Positions 34,161 through 42,415 are shown, counted from the stretch's first letter. The stretch is DNA of 47,419 nucleotides from an uncultured Odoribacter sp. (GCA_900541415.1 UQJP01000029.1:1-47419); one strand, 5' to 3'. Numbers and translations: made by a program. The notes: generated by a model not told the origin, from the letters alone.

Positions 34161-34463
34161 ATGGAAGAATTTGCAGAATTGATAAAGAGCGAAACCCCGG
34201 TGTTTATAGAATTTTTTGCCACCTGGTGCCCTCATTGCCGGAAAATGATGCCCATTATTGAAAATTTGAAACGAAAGGCAAACGACAAACTGATTGTGCG
34301 ACAGTACGACATCGATCAGGAGGCAAACCGGAGATTGGTAGAATACTATCAGGTGCAGGCCGTTCCTTTGATGATGGTGTTTAAATCGGGCGAACAATTA
34401 TGGAGACAGAATGGGGAAATGAGTGAACAGCAATTGTTCCAAACCATTCAAAGAGTATTGTAA
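34161..34463 (+). CDS. Thioredoxin-fold protein with CPHC active site
   Basis: A 100-residue protein without any signal peptide, so cytosolic by sequence. The active site is FATWCPHCRKMMP: the CPHC dipeptide is that of DsbA, which is strongly oxidising, whereas cytosolic thioredoxins normally have CGPC. The cis-proline region is QAVPLMMVFKSG. It is closely related to the CGPC protein at 28334-28636. It lies 61 bp after the last fimbrial-anchor-like lipoprotein and is probably cotranscribed with them. Whether it oxidises, reduces or binds a cysteine-containing partner is unknown. The lipoproteins contain few cysteines, so they are not obvious substrates. Confidence 0.85.
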   Translation: MEEFAELIKSETPVFIEFFATWCPHCRKMMPIIENLKRKANDKLIVRQYDIDQEANRRLVEYYQVQAVPLMMVFKSGEQLWRQNGEMSEQQLFQTIQRVL

Positions 34464-34467
34464 AAAG

Positions 34468-34506
34468 AGGGAGGGAGGGAAAACTATTTTTTTACCCTTC
34501 CTCCCT
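34468..34506. terminator. Bidirectional terminator between the CPHC protein and the NlpC gene
   Basis: A 12-bp stem (34468-34479/34495-34506, one G-U pair) has a T-rich loop and T/A tracts on both sides. It overlaps the last codons of the minus-strand NlpC gene. Confidence 0.7.
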
Positions 34507-34999
34507 TTTTCCAATGTTTTCGATAATAACTTTCATGCAGGCTGCTCACGATAACTCCTTTCGAGGTGGAAGCATGGATGAAATAATGACCTTTCAGGAA
34601 TAAACCCACATGGTTGATCCCTTTTTTGCGTTTCGAGGTATTGAAAAATACCAGGTCGCCCGGTTTGAGATCGCTTTTGGTGATTTTCCGGCAATTCTTA
34701 TCTGCAATTCCTTCTACTGTCCGTTGTAAAGGAATCTTATACACATTTTGATAGACCTGCCCGACAAATCCCGAACAGTCCACTCCTGTCCGGCTTTTTC
34801 CACCGTAACGGTAAGGTACTCCCAGCCAGCGTCCTGCTTCCGAATAGAGCCGTAAATCGTCTTTAGGAGTTACTTTGAATCCTAATTGTGAAGATAAGCG
34901 GGCGGCTTCTGCCTGCCGTCCCGATAATTTTTTTTGGCTGCTGCATGAGGCTAAGGTTAAAATAGCCACAGCCATATAGAATAATACCGAAAATTTCAT
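34484..34999 (-). CDS. NlpC/P60 (C40) cell-wall peptidase lipoprotein
   Basis: A 171-residue lipoprotein (lipobox LTLASC, Cys19). The NlpC/P60 domain carries the catalytic Cys75 (GVDCSGFVGQVY), His130 (INHVGLF) and the third polar His142 (FIHAST), in the standard order. Such enzymes hydrolyse D-Glu-meso-DAP bonds in peptidoglycan stem peptides (Spr/MepS-like). The length matches the minimal family. It is 47 bp downstream of the antiporter gene on the same strand. Confidence 0.94.
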   Translation of the reverse strand: MKFSVLFYMAVAILTLASCSSQKKLSGRQAEAARLSSQLGFKVTPKDDLRLYSEAGRWLGVPYRYGGKSRTGVDCSGFVGQVYQNVYKIPLQRTVEGIADKNCRKITKSDLKPGDLVFFNTSKRKKGINHVGLFLKGHYFIHASTSKGVIVSSLHESYYRKHWKKGGRVKK

Positions 35000-35046
35000 C
35001 TATCCAACTCCGTTTACCAGGCAAAGATAATGGAATAAATTTTGTA

Positions 35047-36552
35047 TTAATTTTTTTGAAAGGTATAATTCTTGATACCTAATTGCTGGTACACTTTTAG
35101 CAATTCTTCGTCATTGTCAGTGATGACTAATAGTTTATCTCCGGGTTTGAGTTTTGTTTTTCCTTTCGGGATAAAAAAGCTGTCCTCCCTTTTTACCATA
35201 ACAACCAGCGTATTATCCGGTAAAGTTAAATCCATAAGGCGGTTACCCTGCTCCAATAGAGAGGATTCGACCATAATTTCCGACATCGCCGATTTTATAT
35301 CTTCCGATAGTTCCAGACCAAAATTATTTTTGGACTCTTTTTCTTTTTCGGTCAATCCCAATAATTTAGCCATGTAACTTACGGTAGTTCCCTGAGTTAA
35401 CAGGGAGAGGATGGTGATAAAGAAAACAACGTTAAAAATGAGCGAAGCCTGCGGGATTTGGGCGATCAGAGGATAGGTGGCGAAGATGATCGGTACGGCT
35501 CCCCTCAGGCCGACCCACGACACGTACAATTTTGCTTTTCCACTCATTTTGCGAAAGGGCAGAAGGCATAAAAATACACTGATCGGACGGGCGAAAATAA
35601 TCATGAATACGCCCACCAACAAGCCCAGCCCGGCAACCGGGATGAGGTCGCTGGGATTTACCAGCAGACCCAGAGTGAGGAACATGACGATCTGGAACAG
35701 CCAGGTGAAACCGTCGAAAAAAGTCATGACGCTTTTTTGATGCTGCATTTTGTGGTTACCTACCACTAAGCCTGCCATGTAAACGGCAAGATAACCGTTT
35801 CCTTTTACCAATTCGGTTACGGAAAAAATGAAGAATACGAAAGCCAGCAGCAAAATCGGGTATAGCGATTGATTATCCATATTCAGTCGGTTCATTACCC
35901 AAACAGCCAATTTACCCAATAGGAAACCAGCAACGGCACCTACGCTCATTTGCACGAAAAACATCATGATGGAATACCATATATTGATTTCTCCCGCCGG
36001 AGTTTGAATGATCTGGATAAGCAGGATGGTGAGCATATAGGCCATAGGGTCGTTACTACCACTTTCCAGCTCAAGCATGGGGCGTAATTGTTCTTTAAGC
36101 CCCTGTTTTTTACTTCGTAAGATAGAAAATACCGAGGCCGAGTCCGTAGACGACATTACAGCGGCCATTAATAATGCTTCAATAAGCGTCAGGGAAGTGA
36201 ATTCGGAGAATCCTGAAATCCAGAAAATGAATAGTCCTGTAATAGCTGTTGTCGCTGCAACTCCTAACGTGGCGAGAATCACTCCCTGGCCGAGGATGGG
36301 TTTGATCTCGGTGTATTTGGTATCCATACCTCCCGAAAACAGGATGATACTTAAAGCGATCATACCGATAAATTGCGCGCTTGCGGGGTTATTGAACTGG
36401 ATGCCTAAGCCATCGCTTCCAAAAAGCATCCCTACGCCTAAGAATAAAAGTAAGACAGGAACGCCGAAACGGAACCCGGCTTTGCCGGCAATAATACTAA
36501 AAAATAGAAGGATAGCACCTATCAAAAGAATGTTTCCGGTGTCGAGGATCAT
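35047..36552 (-). CDS. CPA1-type K+/H+ antiporter with TrkA-C domain
   Basis: A 501-residue protein like NhaP2/CvrA. About 12 helices span residues 5-400, with family phrases FRFGVPVLLLFLGVGMLFGSDG, MSSTDSASVFSILR and SWVGLRGAVPIIFATYPL. The C-terminal 80 residues form a TrkA-C domain (SSLLEQGNRLMDLTLPDNTLVVMVKRED...). It probably expels K+ or Na+ in exchange for protons. It may share a transcript with the NlpC gene. No strong promoter was seen in the 190 bp upstream. Confidence 0.93.
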   Translation of the reverse strand: MILDTGNILLIGAILLFFSIIAGKAGFRFGVPVLLLFLGVGMLFGSDGLGIQFNNPASAQFIGMIALSIILFSGGMDTKYTEIKPILGQGVILATLGVAATTAITGLFIFWISGFSEFTSLTLIEALLMAAVMSSTDSASVFSILRSKKQGLKEQLRPMLELESGSNDPMAYMLTILLIQIIQTPAGEINIWYSIMMFFVQMSVGAVAGFLLGKLAVWVMNRLNMDNQSLYPILLLAFVFFIFSVTELVKGNGYLAVYMAGLVVGNHKMQHQKSVMTFFDGFTWLFQIVMFLTLGLLVNPSDLIPVAGLGLLVGVFMIIFARPISVFLCLLPFRKMSGKAKLYVSWVGLRGAVPIIFATYPLIAQIPQASLIFNVVFFITILSLLTQGTTVSYMAKLLGLTEKEKESKNNFGLELSEDIKSAMSEIMVESSLLEQGNRLMDLTLPDNTLVVMVKREDSFFIPKGKTKLKPGDKLLVITDNDEELLKVYQQLGIKNYTFQKN

Positions 36553-36686
36553 AATAAAATTAATTTATGGTTAGAGTAATAGTTTAATTTTTAGTGAGAT
36601 ACATGATGTTATCTCATGCTTTTTCTTATATACGGTTTTGTGCCCTTAATATCGTAAAAATTTATGATGTTTTTAAGAATAAAAGG

Positions 36687-36715
36687 TTGTATTTATATAT
36701 ATTTTTTTATTTTTG
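36687..36715 (+). promoter_or_regulatory. Promoter of the small acidic protein gene
   Basis: TTG at 36687-36689 and TATTTTTG at 36708-36715 are 18 bp apart. It lies inside the 5' part of the longest open frame and supports a start at 36744. Confidence 0.6.
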
Positions 36716-36743
36716 TATGTATAGAACAATTGTAACAGATATT

Positions 36744-37145
36744 ATGGATCAAGTCATATTAAATAAGTTAGCGAAAAAATTTCCTGATAGTGAAGACATT
36801 ATTCAGGTCTATAACGAGTGGGGAGATTCCGAATATTTACAAGAGCTTTTTACAGCCCTTGATAGGTATGAGCCGGATTGGAATAAAGAAAAAGAGTTAG
36901 GCAGTTGGGCGGCCGAGTTTATTCTTGATCTGCTGGAAGAGCAGGAAGATGAACTGAAGGAAATGACAAAAGAGCAACGTTTGGAACGTTTGGACGACTT
37001 GCTGGACGACCGATATGAAGATTTTCGTAGCGGGCATCAGTTTGCCCGTATCAACAATATAAATCTCTACTTGCAGGAAGATGAAGATTTAGATGCGACA
37101 TTGGCAGAGGAAGATGAAAAAGTGACTTTCCCTGTTATCCGGTAG
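36744..37145 (+). CDS. Conserved-looking small acidic protein of unknown function
   Basis: A 133-residue, strongly acidic protein, mostly alpha-helical by composition, with no signal peptide or membrane segment. I do not recognise a domain. The open frame extends back to 36594, but the extension is hydrophobic and contains a promoter, so I chose the ATG at 36744. The C-terminal third is very acidic (QEDEDLDATLAEEDEKV). It abuts the stop codon of the pseudouridine synthase gene with zero spacing. Confidence 0.75.
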   Translation: MDQVILNKLAKKFPDSEDIIQVYNEWGDSEYLQELFTALDRYEPDWNKEKELGSWAAEFILDLLEEQEDELKEMTKEQRLERLDDLLDDRYEDFRSGHQFARINNINLYLQEDEDLDATLAEEDEKVTFPVIR

Positions 37146-37160
37146 TTATTTGCTACCGGA
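37138..37160. terminator. Terminator spanning two stop codons
   Basis: An 8-bp perfect stem (37138-37145/37153-37160) with a 7-nt loop is followed by T8 at 37162-37169. The left arm contains the plus-strand stop codon and the loop contains the minus-strand stop. Confidence 0.7.
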
Positions 37161-38072
37161 GTTTTTTTTCACCAAAAGTTCGAAACGTTTGGGGAAAGGA
37201 GTTTCGAAATTCATCTCTTTGTGCGTGATGGGATGAGTGAACCGAAGTTTATAGGCATGTAAGGCCAGGCGATGAAGGGGATTTGTTTTAGCCCCGTATT
37301 TTTTATCTCCTGTAACGGGACATCCTGATTCCTGCATGTGTACACGGATTTGGTTTTTTCGGCCTGTTTCCAGGTCTAATTCAACCAGAGAATATGGTCC
37401 GCAGGATTTCACTACCCGGTAATGGGTGATGGCCAGTTTTCCTTTATTGGCAGTGGTTGTGTGTACCGTATAGCTGCTGTTTTCTGCAAGGTACGACTTT
37501 ATGGTTCCCTGAGGTTGGCGGAATTGCCCTTCGACAACGGCGATATATTTACGTTCGAGGATGGCCTGATCCCAATTTTTTTGAAGCAATTCCTGTACTT
37601 TCAGGCTTTTGGAAAACATCATGATTCCCGATGTTTCCCGGTCGAGGCGGTGCAGGATAAATATACAATTCCGGGGATCTTTTTGCTTTACATGGTCGCT
37701 GAGGATATGATAAGCCGTTTTTTCTTTATCCCGTTCGGTTGCCATTGACAACAATCCGCTTACTTTATCGATAACGATGATAGAATCATCCTCATAAAGG
37801 ATGTTTAGCATCGAATGGTTAAGCACCGAGTGGCTCCGGTCAAAATAAATGCCGACTTTGTCCCCCGGCTTTAACGGAGCATCGAACTTGGTGTTGGGCG
37901 TACCGTTTACAACAATTTGTTTATGAGCCAGCAGGGATTTCACTGTGGTTTTACTTTCGCTCTTTAAGGTTTCAAACAGAAAAGGCAACAAAGTAGTTTC
38001 CGACGTAATATTTACGATCTGGTTTTTGGAAGAAGGTGTCCTGCGTACAGGGCGGTTGGAAGAAGGCTTCAT
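37146..38072 (-). CDS. RluA-family pseudouridine synthase
   Basis: About 308 residues. An N-terminal S4-like RNA-binding segment (about residues 30-90, KSLLAHKQIVVNG) precedes the catalytic domain with the motif HRLDRETSGIMMF containing the essential Asp. The RluA/C/D branch isomerises uridines in 23S rRNA or tRNA; the target site cannot be assigned. The frame could begin at a TTG (38096), but the ATG at 38072 is preferred. The 5' untranslated region forms a hairpin (38085-38111) just behind a -7 box. Confidence 0.92.
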   Translation of the reverse strand: MKPSSNRPVRRTPSSKNQIVNITSETTLLPFLFETLKSESKTTVKSLLAHKQIVVNGTPNTKFDAPLKPGDKVGIYFDRSHSVLNHSMLNILYEDDSIIVIDKVSGLLSMATERDKEKTAYHILSDHVKQKDPRNCIFILHRLDRETSGIMMFSKSLKVQELLQKNWDQAILERKYIAVVEGQFRQPQGTIKSYLAENSSYTVHTTTANKGKLAITHYRVVKSCGPYSLVELDLETGRKNQIRVHMQESGCPVTGDKKYGAKTNPLHRLALHAYKLRFTHPITHKEMNFETPFPKRFELLVKKNSGSK

Positions 38073-38084
38073 TTTGAAAGATTT

Positions 38085-38120
38085 ATGCCTGTACAATTAC
38101 TGTACGGGCATGCAAAGATA
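38085..38120 (-). promoter_or_regulatory. -7 box and 5'-UTR hairpin of the pseudouridine synthase gene
   Basis: On the minus strand an exact TATCTTTG (38120 down to 38113) is followed directly by an 11-bp stem (38085-38095/38101-38111, one G-T pair) with a 5-nt loop. The hairpin would be the very 5' end of the mRNA. Confidence 0.45.
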
Positions 38121-38163
38121 AGGAATTGGGGATAAAAGCGGCTCTCCTTTGGAAAAATAAAAA

Positions 38164-38190
38164 AAGGATACCGAATTATTCGGTATCCTT
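38164..38190 (-). terminator. Terminator of the biotin-dependent carboxylase/decarboxylase gene
   Basis: A perfect 12-bp stem (38164-38175/38179-38190) has a 3-nt loop. A-rich sequence on its left gives a T-rich tail on the minus strand. Confidence 0.8.
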
Positions 38191-38218
38191 CCGTTTGAAT
38201 GTTTTTTGTATCGGTTCT

Positions 38219-40075
38219 TTATGCTTCTATTTCAATCAGAGGAGCGTTTGAACTTACGGTTGTTCCTTCTTTGGCAAAAACCCGTTTCACTGTTCCGGCA
38301 TAATCCGAAGTGATGCTGTTTTCCATTTTCATCGCTTCAAGAATAATCACCGGCTGTCCCTTGCTTACGGCATCTCCGGCTTTCACCAAAACCTGAAGGA
38401 TGCTTCCCGGCATAGGAGATTCGATGACTTTTCCGGTGATCGGCTCTTCTTTGGCAGTTTCTGTTGCCTGCGCAACGGCCTGTGGTTCTTCTTCTTTATG
38501 CTGGGACTGGTAGGCAGCTTCTTTTTGTTTCGTTAAAAAGCTTTTAGCAACCTGCGGGAATAATTCCAACAATAATATTTCTTTTTCATTGGCTGCTAAT
38601 TTCACATTTCCGGCTTCCGGCAGGGTGGGGTTGGGCTGCATTTGATACTTCGACGTGTCGTAAGGCATTTCTTCCCGTGTACCTGCTATTTTCAAACGAA
38701 ATTCCGGATCGACCGGAACAGGAGTTTTACCATATTCACCTTTTACAAGTCCTACGAATTGGTTGGAAACATTGCTATACATCGGTTTCCCCGCTTTTAT
38801 ATCCAGTGCGCAGTTTACAGCCTGCGCTCCTACAATCTGGCTGGTGGGGGTTACCAACGGAGGAAGTCCTGCTGCCAAACGTACCGTAGGGATCAGTTCC
38901 ATCGCCTTTTCAAGAATGTCCATTTGGTTCAATTGCTTTAACTGAGCTACCATATTACTGTACATTCCTCCCGGAACTTCTGCCTTTTTTACTAATTCAT
39001 TCGGTTTTGGAAAATTGAAATAAGCTTCGATGGCATGGCAGGCATTTAATAAAGCCTCTTCGTTATTGGCTTTCGCTGCTGCTATGGCGTTGTCAAACTC
39101 TTTATCGATATGGGCAGGCAATGTGTCGGTTAGCGGATTGAACGCGTTCGGGAACTGTTTGCTGGCATCATAAGCTTCCAGTTCTTTGCGGATACCGTAA
39201 AGTTCCTGGTTGATTTTGGCAACGGCTTCCATGTTCACATCCAGCTCTACGCCTAATTTTTGGCAGAATATATAAATCAGCTCAATTGCGGGAGCACCTG
39301 TGCCTCCTGCAAAGTTCCAGATATTCGTATCCACGATGTCCACTCCTTTCACGATAGCCATTAAAACAGCCCCTAAGCCGTAGCCTGGGGTACAATGGGT
39401 ATGAAAATCCACAGGAATGGATAGATTCTTTTTAAATAGCGGAATTAATTCTGCAATTCTTGAAGGCTGGATCAATCCGCTCATGTCTTTAATGGTGATC
39501 ATGTCAGCTCCCAAATCGGCCATTTCTTTTGCTTTGTCCAGGAAATATTCATTCGTAAACACGGCTTTCGGCAGAGGTTTTCCCTTTAAGCTGGCTTTCA
39601 GGCGTTGCATTGCCGTGAAATGAGGATCGATGGTGTAGCAAACGGCACAATCGGCCATTCCGCCATATTTTTTTACATATTTAATTGTCGATTTTACGTT
39701 ATTCACGTCGTTTAGGGCATCGAAAATACGCATGATACCTAAACCCGAATCAATAGCATTGCGGCAGAAACCATCGATAATATCGTCTGTATAAGGAGCG
39801 TAACCGAATAAATTCCGGCCTCTGGACAAAGCTGTGAGTTTCGATACATTGCCGACTGCTGCTTTTATCTTTTCCAACCTGTCCCAGGGGTTTTCATTCA
39901 GGTAACGCATAACGGAATCGGGAACTGCACCGCCCCATACTTCCATTGCATAAAAATTAGCGTCTTTATAAAACGGTAAAACCCGGTCGATTTGAGCTTG
40001 TGTCATTCGGGTGGCAAAAGAAGATTGCTGACCGTCGCGCAACGTTAAATCTCTGATTAATAATTTCTGTGTCAT
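38219..40075 (-). CDS. Biotin-dependent pyruvate carboxylase B subunit / oxaloacetate decarboxylase alpha subunit
   Basis: A 618-residue protein. The N-terminal carboxyltransferase TIM barrel begins LLIRDLTLRDGQQSSFATRM and contains the metal-binding HTH-type region VDFHTHCTPG; the PYC_OADA domain follows (about residues 300-460). The C-terminal biotinyl domain has the acceptor Lys in EAMKMENSI. In this family the subunit either carboxylates pyruvate with a separate biotin-carboxylase subunit or decarboxylates oxaloacetate coupled to Na+ export. The beta/gamma membrane subunits are not adjacent, so the partner is unknown. A minus-strand -7 box, TAAGTTTG (40114 down to 40107), lies 32 bp upstream. 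Confidence 0.93.
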   Translation of the reverse strand: MTQKLLIRDLTLRDGQQSSFATRMTQAQIDRVLPFYKDANFYAMEVWGGAVPDSVMRYLNENPWDRLEKIKAAVGNVSKLTALSRGRNLFGYAPYTDDIIDGFCRNAIDSGLGIMRIFDALNDVNNVKSTIKYVKKYGGMADCAVCYTIDPHFTAMQRLKASLKGKPLPKAVFTNEYFLDKAKEMADLGADMITIKDMSGLIQPSRIAELIPLFKKNLSIPVDFHTHCTPGYGLGAVLMAIVKGVDIVDTNIWNFAGGTGAPAIELIYIFCQKLGVELDVNMEAVAKINQELYGIRKELEAYDASKQFPNAFNPLTDTLPAHIDKEFDNAIAAAKANNEEALLNACHAIEAYFNFPKPNELVKKAEVPGGMYSNMVAQLKQLNQMDILEKAMELIPTVRLAAGLPPLVTPTSQIVGAQAVNCALDIKAGKPMYSNVSNQFVGLVKGEYGKTPVPVDPEFRLKIAGTREEMPYDTSKYQMQPNPTLPEAGNVKLAANEKEILLLELFPQVAKSFLTKQKEAAYQSQHKEEEPQAVAQATETAKEEPITGKVIESPMPGSILQVLVKAGDAVSKGQPVIILEAMKMENSITSDYAGTVKRVFAKEGTTVSSNAPLIEIEA

Positions 40076-40355
40076 AGTGCTTTTAGTAATTCGTTTTTCT
40101 GTAGTACAAACTTATCAAATAAAATAATATTTTCTAAAAGAATCGTAAGAAAATATGGAAAAATTTCGTTATTTGTTTAGCCATATCTTTTTTGTAGTTT
40201 TAATTTGAAAGTAAGAACGAGATTTTCAGTAAAATCTTTCAATTCTAACAGATGTTTCGCTATGTTTGCAAACATTATTTCATTTAAAAAATACCAAATA
40301 CTGAACGTAAGAGTGCATTTTCTTTTTTTCAGATATTGGGTTTGAGTCATTAATT

Positions 40356-40847
40356 ATGGAAAAAATAGCAGTATTTCCCGGGTCCTTTGATCCTTTTACG
40401 GTGGGACATGAAGAAATTGTTAAAAGAGGATTGAAATTATTCGACAAGATTATTATAGCTGTCGGGGTAAATCCCGTTAAGAAAGAATTTTTAGATATAG
40501 AATGCCGGATTAAGTTGATTAAAAAAGCCTTTAGCGATACCGACCGGGTTGTGGTGGCCCCTTATTCAGGGCTTACCGTTGATTTCTGCCGGGAAATGAA
40601 TGCCCATATTATTGTTCGCGGCTTACGTACGGCAGCGGACTTCGAGTATGAGCGGGCTGTGGGGCAGGCAAACCGAGCTATGGATAGCCGTATCGAAACC
40701 GTTTTTATTCTTACTTCAACAGAGCACACCTTTATTAGTTCTACGATTGTCCGTAATATCTATATGAACGGTGGTGATGTTACCCGTTTCCTGCCGGAGA
40801 AGCTGACGACGGAGGATTTGAAAGCCTGTGAGGGAGTAGGCAAATAG
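40356..40847 (+). CDS. coaD: Phosphopantetheine adenylyltransferase
   Basis: A 163-residue enzyme for the fourth step of coenzyme A synthesis: 4'-phosphopantetheine plus ATP gives dephospho-CoA. The nucleotidyltransferase motif GSFDPFTVGH (residues 9-18) and the second motif ISSTIVR, together with IIVRGLRTAADFEYE, are complete. Length is standard for CoaD. It is divergent from the carboxylase gene (280-bp gap, without an ideal promoter) and upstream of the hydrolase gene. Confidence 0.97.
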   Translation: MEKIAVFPGSFDPFTVGHEEIVKRGLKLFDKIIIAVGVNPVKKEFLDIECRIKLIKKAFSDTDRVVVAPYSGLTVDFCREMNAHIIVRGLRTAADFEYERAVGQANRAMDSRIETVFILTSTEHTFISSTIVRNIYMNGGDVTRFLPEKLTTEDLKACEGVGK

Positions 40848-41000
40848 AAGCGGGGACGGGGATGTGAACAGGAGACCGTCGCCGAAATACTTTTATGCAG
40901 GGTTTTGTCGGTTAGGGAATATAAATATTTTAATTGGCAAAACGGGCGGTGGCTATGAGTGCACCTTCTTTTGTAATCTTAAAACCTTTACAGAATATCT

Positions 41001-42221
41001 ATGAAAAGAATTATTCCTAAATGGCAGAAAATAACTTCCGGAATACTGGTATTGGTGGCCATCGCTTTTTTGGTTATGCCGACCTATGTGCGTGAGGCTC
41101 TGATTCATTGGTATCCGGATATTTCCGATACTTATCTGTTTCATTCCCACACGGTGAATAAAGCTGATAGCTGCTGGGAGTGGGTAAAAGCAAAGGATTA
41201 TAACCTTTACCGGATGACAGAGGAAGAAAATGCTTATCTGGATAAATACGGTACGGTTTCGTTTCTTGTGATTCAGAATGACAGTATCCTTTATGAGGAA
41301 TACCGGGATGGCTGGACGCCTGAAACTTTATCGAATATATTTTCCGCCACGAAAAGTATTGTCGGATTATTGATCGGCATTGCCCACGATGAGGGGTATA
41401 TCGAGAGCCTGGATGATAAGGTGAGTAAATATCTACCTGAGTTTAAAGAAGACGATCGGGATAAAATCACGATCCGTGATCTGCTGACCATGAGTTCCGG
41501 GTTAAACTGGGATGAGGCTTACACCGCATTGTTTTCAAAAACGACAGAGGCCTACTATGGCGATAATATACGGGGCTTGGTTATGGGGCTGGAAGCCGTT
41601 GAAGAACCTGGAAAACAATTTTCATATAAGAGTGGCGACACTCAGTTGCTTTCTTTTGTATTGGAATCGGCTCTTTCCGGGAAATGGAAAAAAGATACGG
41701 TGAACGGTGGGGCGACCGCGGAGGGAGGAAGTACGAATAATCCGGCTATGACCATTAGCGATTATGCCCAACAAAAGTTGTGGCAGCCTATGGGAGCTTG
41801 TAACGATGCTCTCTGGAATCTGGACAAGAAAAACGGCGACGAGAAATCATACTGCTGTTTCAATACCACGGCCCGCGATGTGGCCCGTTTTGCCCGCCTG
41901 ATGCTGCACGACGGTAATTGGAACGGCAGGCAGCTGGTGTCGGAGGCTTATATGAAAGAGGCTACTTCCCCGGCGGCTTATCTGAAAAATGAATTTGATG
42001 ACGGCGCGCTCGATTATTATGGATTTCAAATCTGGGTACTGAATTATAAAGATATGCAATTCCCTTATTTACGGGGATTGGGAGGACAGTATATTTTCGC
42101 TATCCCGGAAAAAAATGCGATCGTTGTCCGCCTCGGACATAAAAAGAATGATGTGCCTGTGCGGGAACGTACGATCGACGTAACTGATTATCTGGATATA
42201 GCCTTTAAGATATTGAAATAA
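41001..42221 (+). CDS. Serine hydrolase of the class C beta-lactamase / NylB-like family
   Basis: A 406-residue protein with one N-terminal membrane segment (ITSGILVLVAIAFLVMPTYV), so membrane-anchored with the catalytic domain outside. The SxxK motif is SATKSIVG, and the second motif is YKSG (a Tyr-x-Ser variant). Together with YCCFNTTARDVARF and GGQYIFAIP the pattern resembles 6-aminohexanoate-dimer hydrolase (NylB) and EstB-like esterases rather than true beta-lactamases. The substrate is unknown; there is no reason to predict antibiotic resistance. Confidence 0.88.
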   Translation: MKRIIPKWQKITSGILVLVAIAFLVMPTYVREALIHWYPDISDTYLFHSHTVNKADSCWEWVKAKDYNLYRMTEEENAYLDKYGTVSFLVIQNDSILYEEYRDGWTPETLSNIFSATKSIVGLLIGIAHDEGYIESLDDKVSKYLPEFKEDDRDKITIRDLLTMSSGLNWDEAYTALFSKTTEAYYGDNIRGLVMGLEAVEEPGKQFSYKSGDTQLLSFVLESALSGKWKKDTVNGGATAEGGSTNNPAMTISDYAQQKLWQPMGACNDALWNLDKKNGDEKSYCCFNTTARDVARFARLMLHDGNWNGRQLVSEAYMKEATSPAAYLKNEFDDGALDYYGFQIWVLNYKDMQFPYLRGLGGQYIFAIPEKNAIVVRLGHKKNDVPVRERTIDVTDYLDIAFKILK

Positions 42222-42257
42222 ACGGGATCGGGGTTAGCAAACAAGGAATAAAGTACC

Positions 42258-42329
42258 ATGAAAGTTGCTGTTATTTTAAGTCATCCATACGAGAATAGTT
42301 TTAATTCGGCAATGCTTGTGAAATGTTGA
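42258..42329 (+). pseudogene. Remnant of a flavodoxin-fold NAD(P)H:quinone oxidoreductase
   Basis: A 23-codon open frame starts with a beta strand and the segment VILSHPYENSFNSAML, which matches the FMN-binding N-terminus of NAD(P)H dehydrogenase (quinone) / Flavodoxin_2 proteins (HPxxxSFN). It then ends abruptly at TGA. No continuation in the other frames is clear before the terminator at 42369. The most likely explanation is a gene that was deleted down to its start, although a small chance match cannot be excluded. Confidence 0.45.
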
Positions 42330-42368
42330 ATTGACGACTGATAAGGCTTTGTTGTTGAGCTTTGATAT

Positions 42369-42399
42369 AAAAATCCCCGGGGTGACCCCGGGGATTTTT
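42369..42399. terminator. Bidirectional terminator
   Basis: A 14-bp GC-rich perfect stem (42369-42382/42386-42399) with a 3-nt loop is flanked by an A tract on the left and a T tract on the right. It separates the plus-strand hydrolase region from the minus-strand phosphoesterase. Confidence 0.88.
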
Positions 42400-42415
42400 T
42401 TATTATGGTATCGGC

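Noticed and set aside
41001..42221. True beta-lactamase (antibiotic resistance gene)
   Set aside because: The Tyr-x-Ser motif and the NTTARDVARF region fit NylB/esterase-like relatives; nothing supports lactam hydrolysis in particular.
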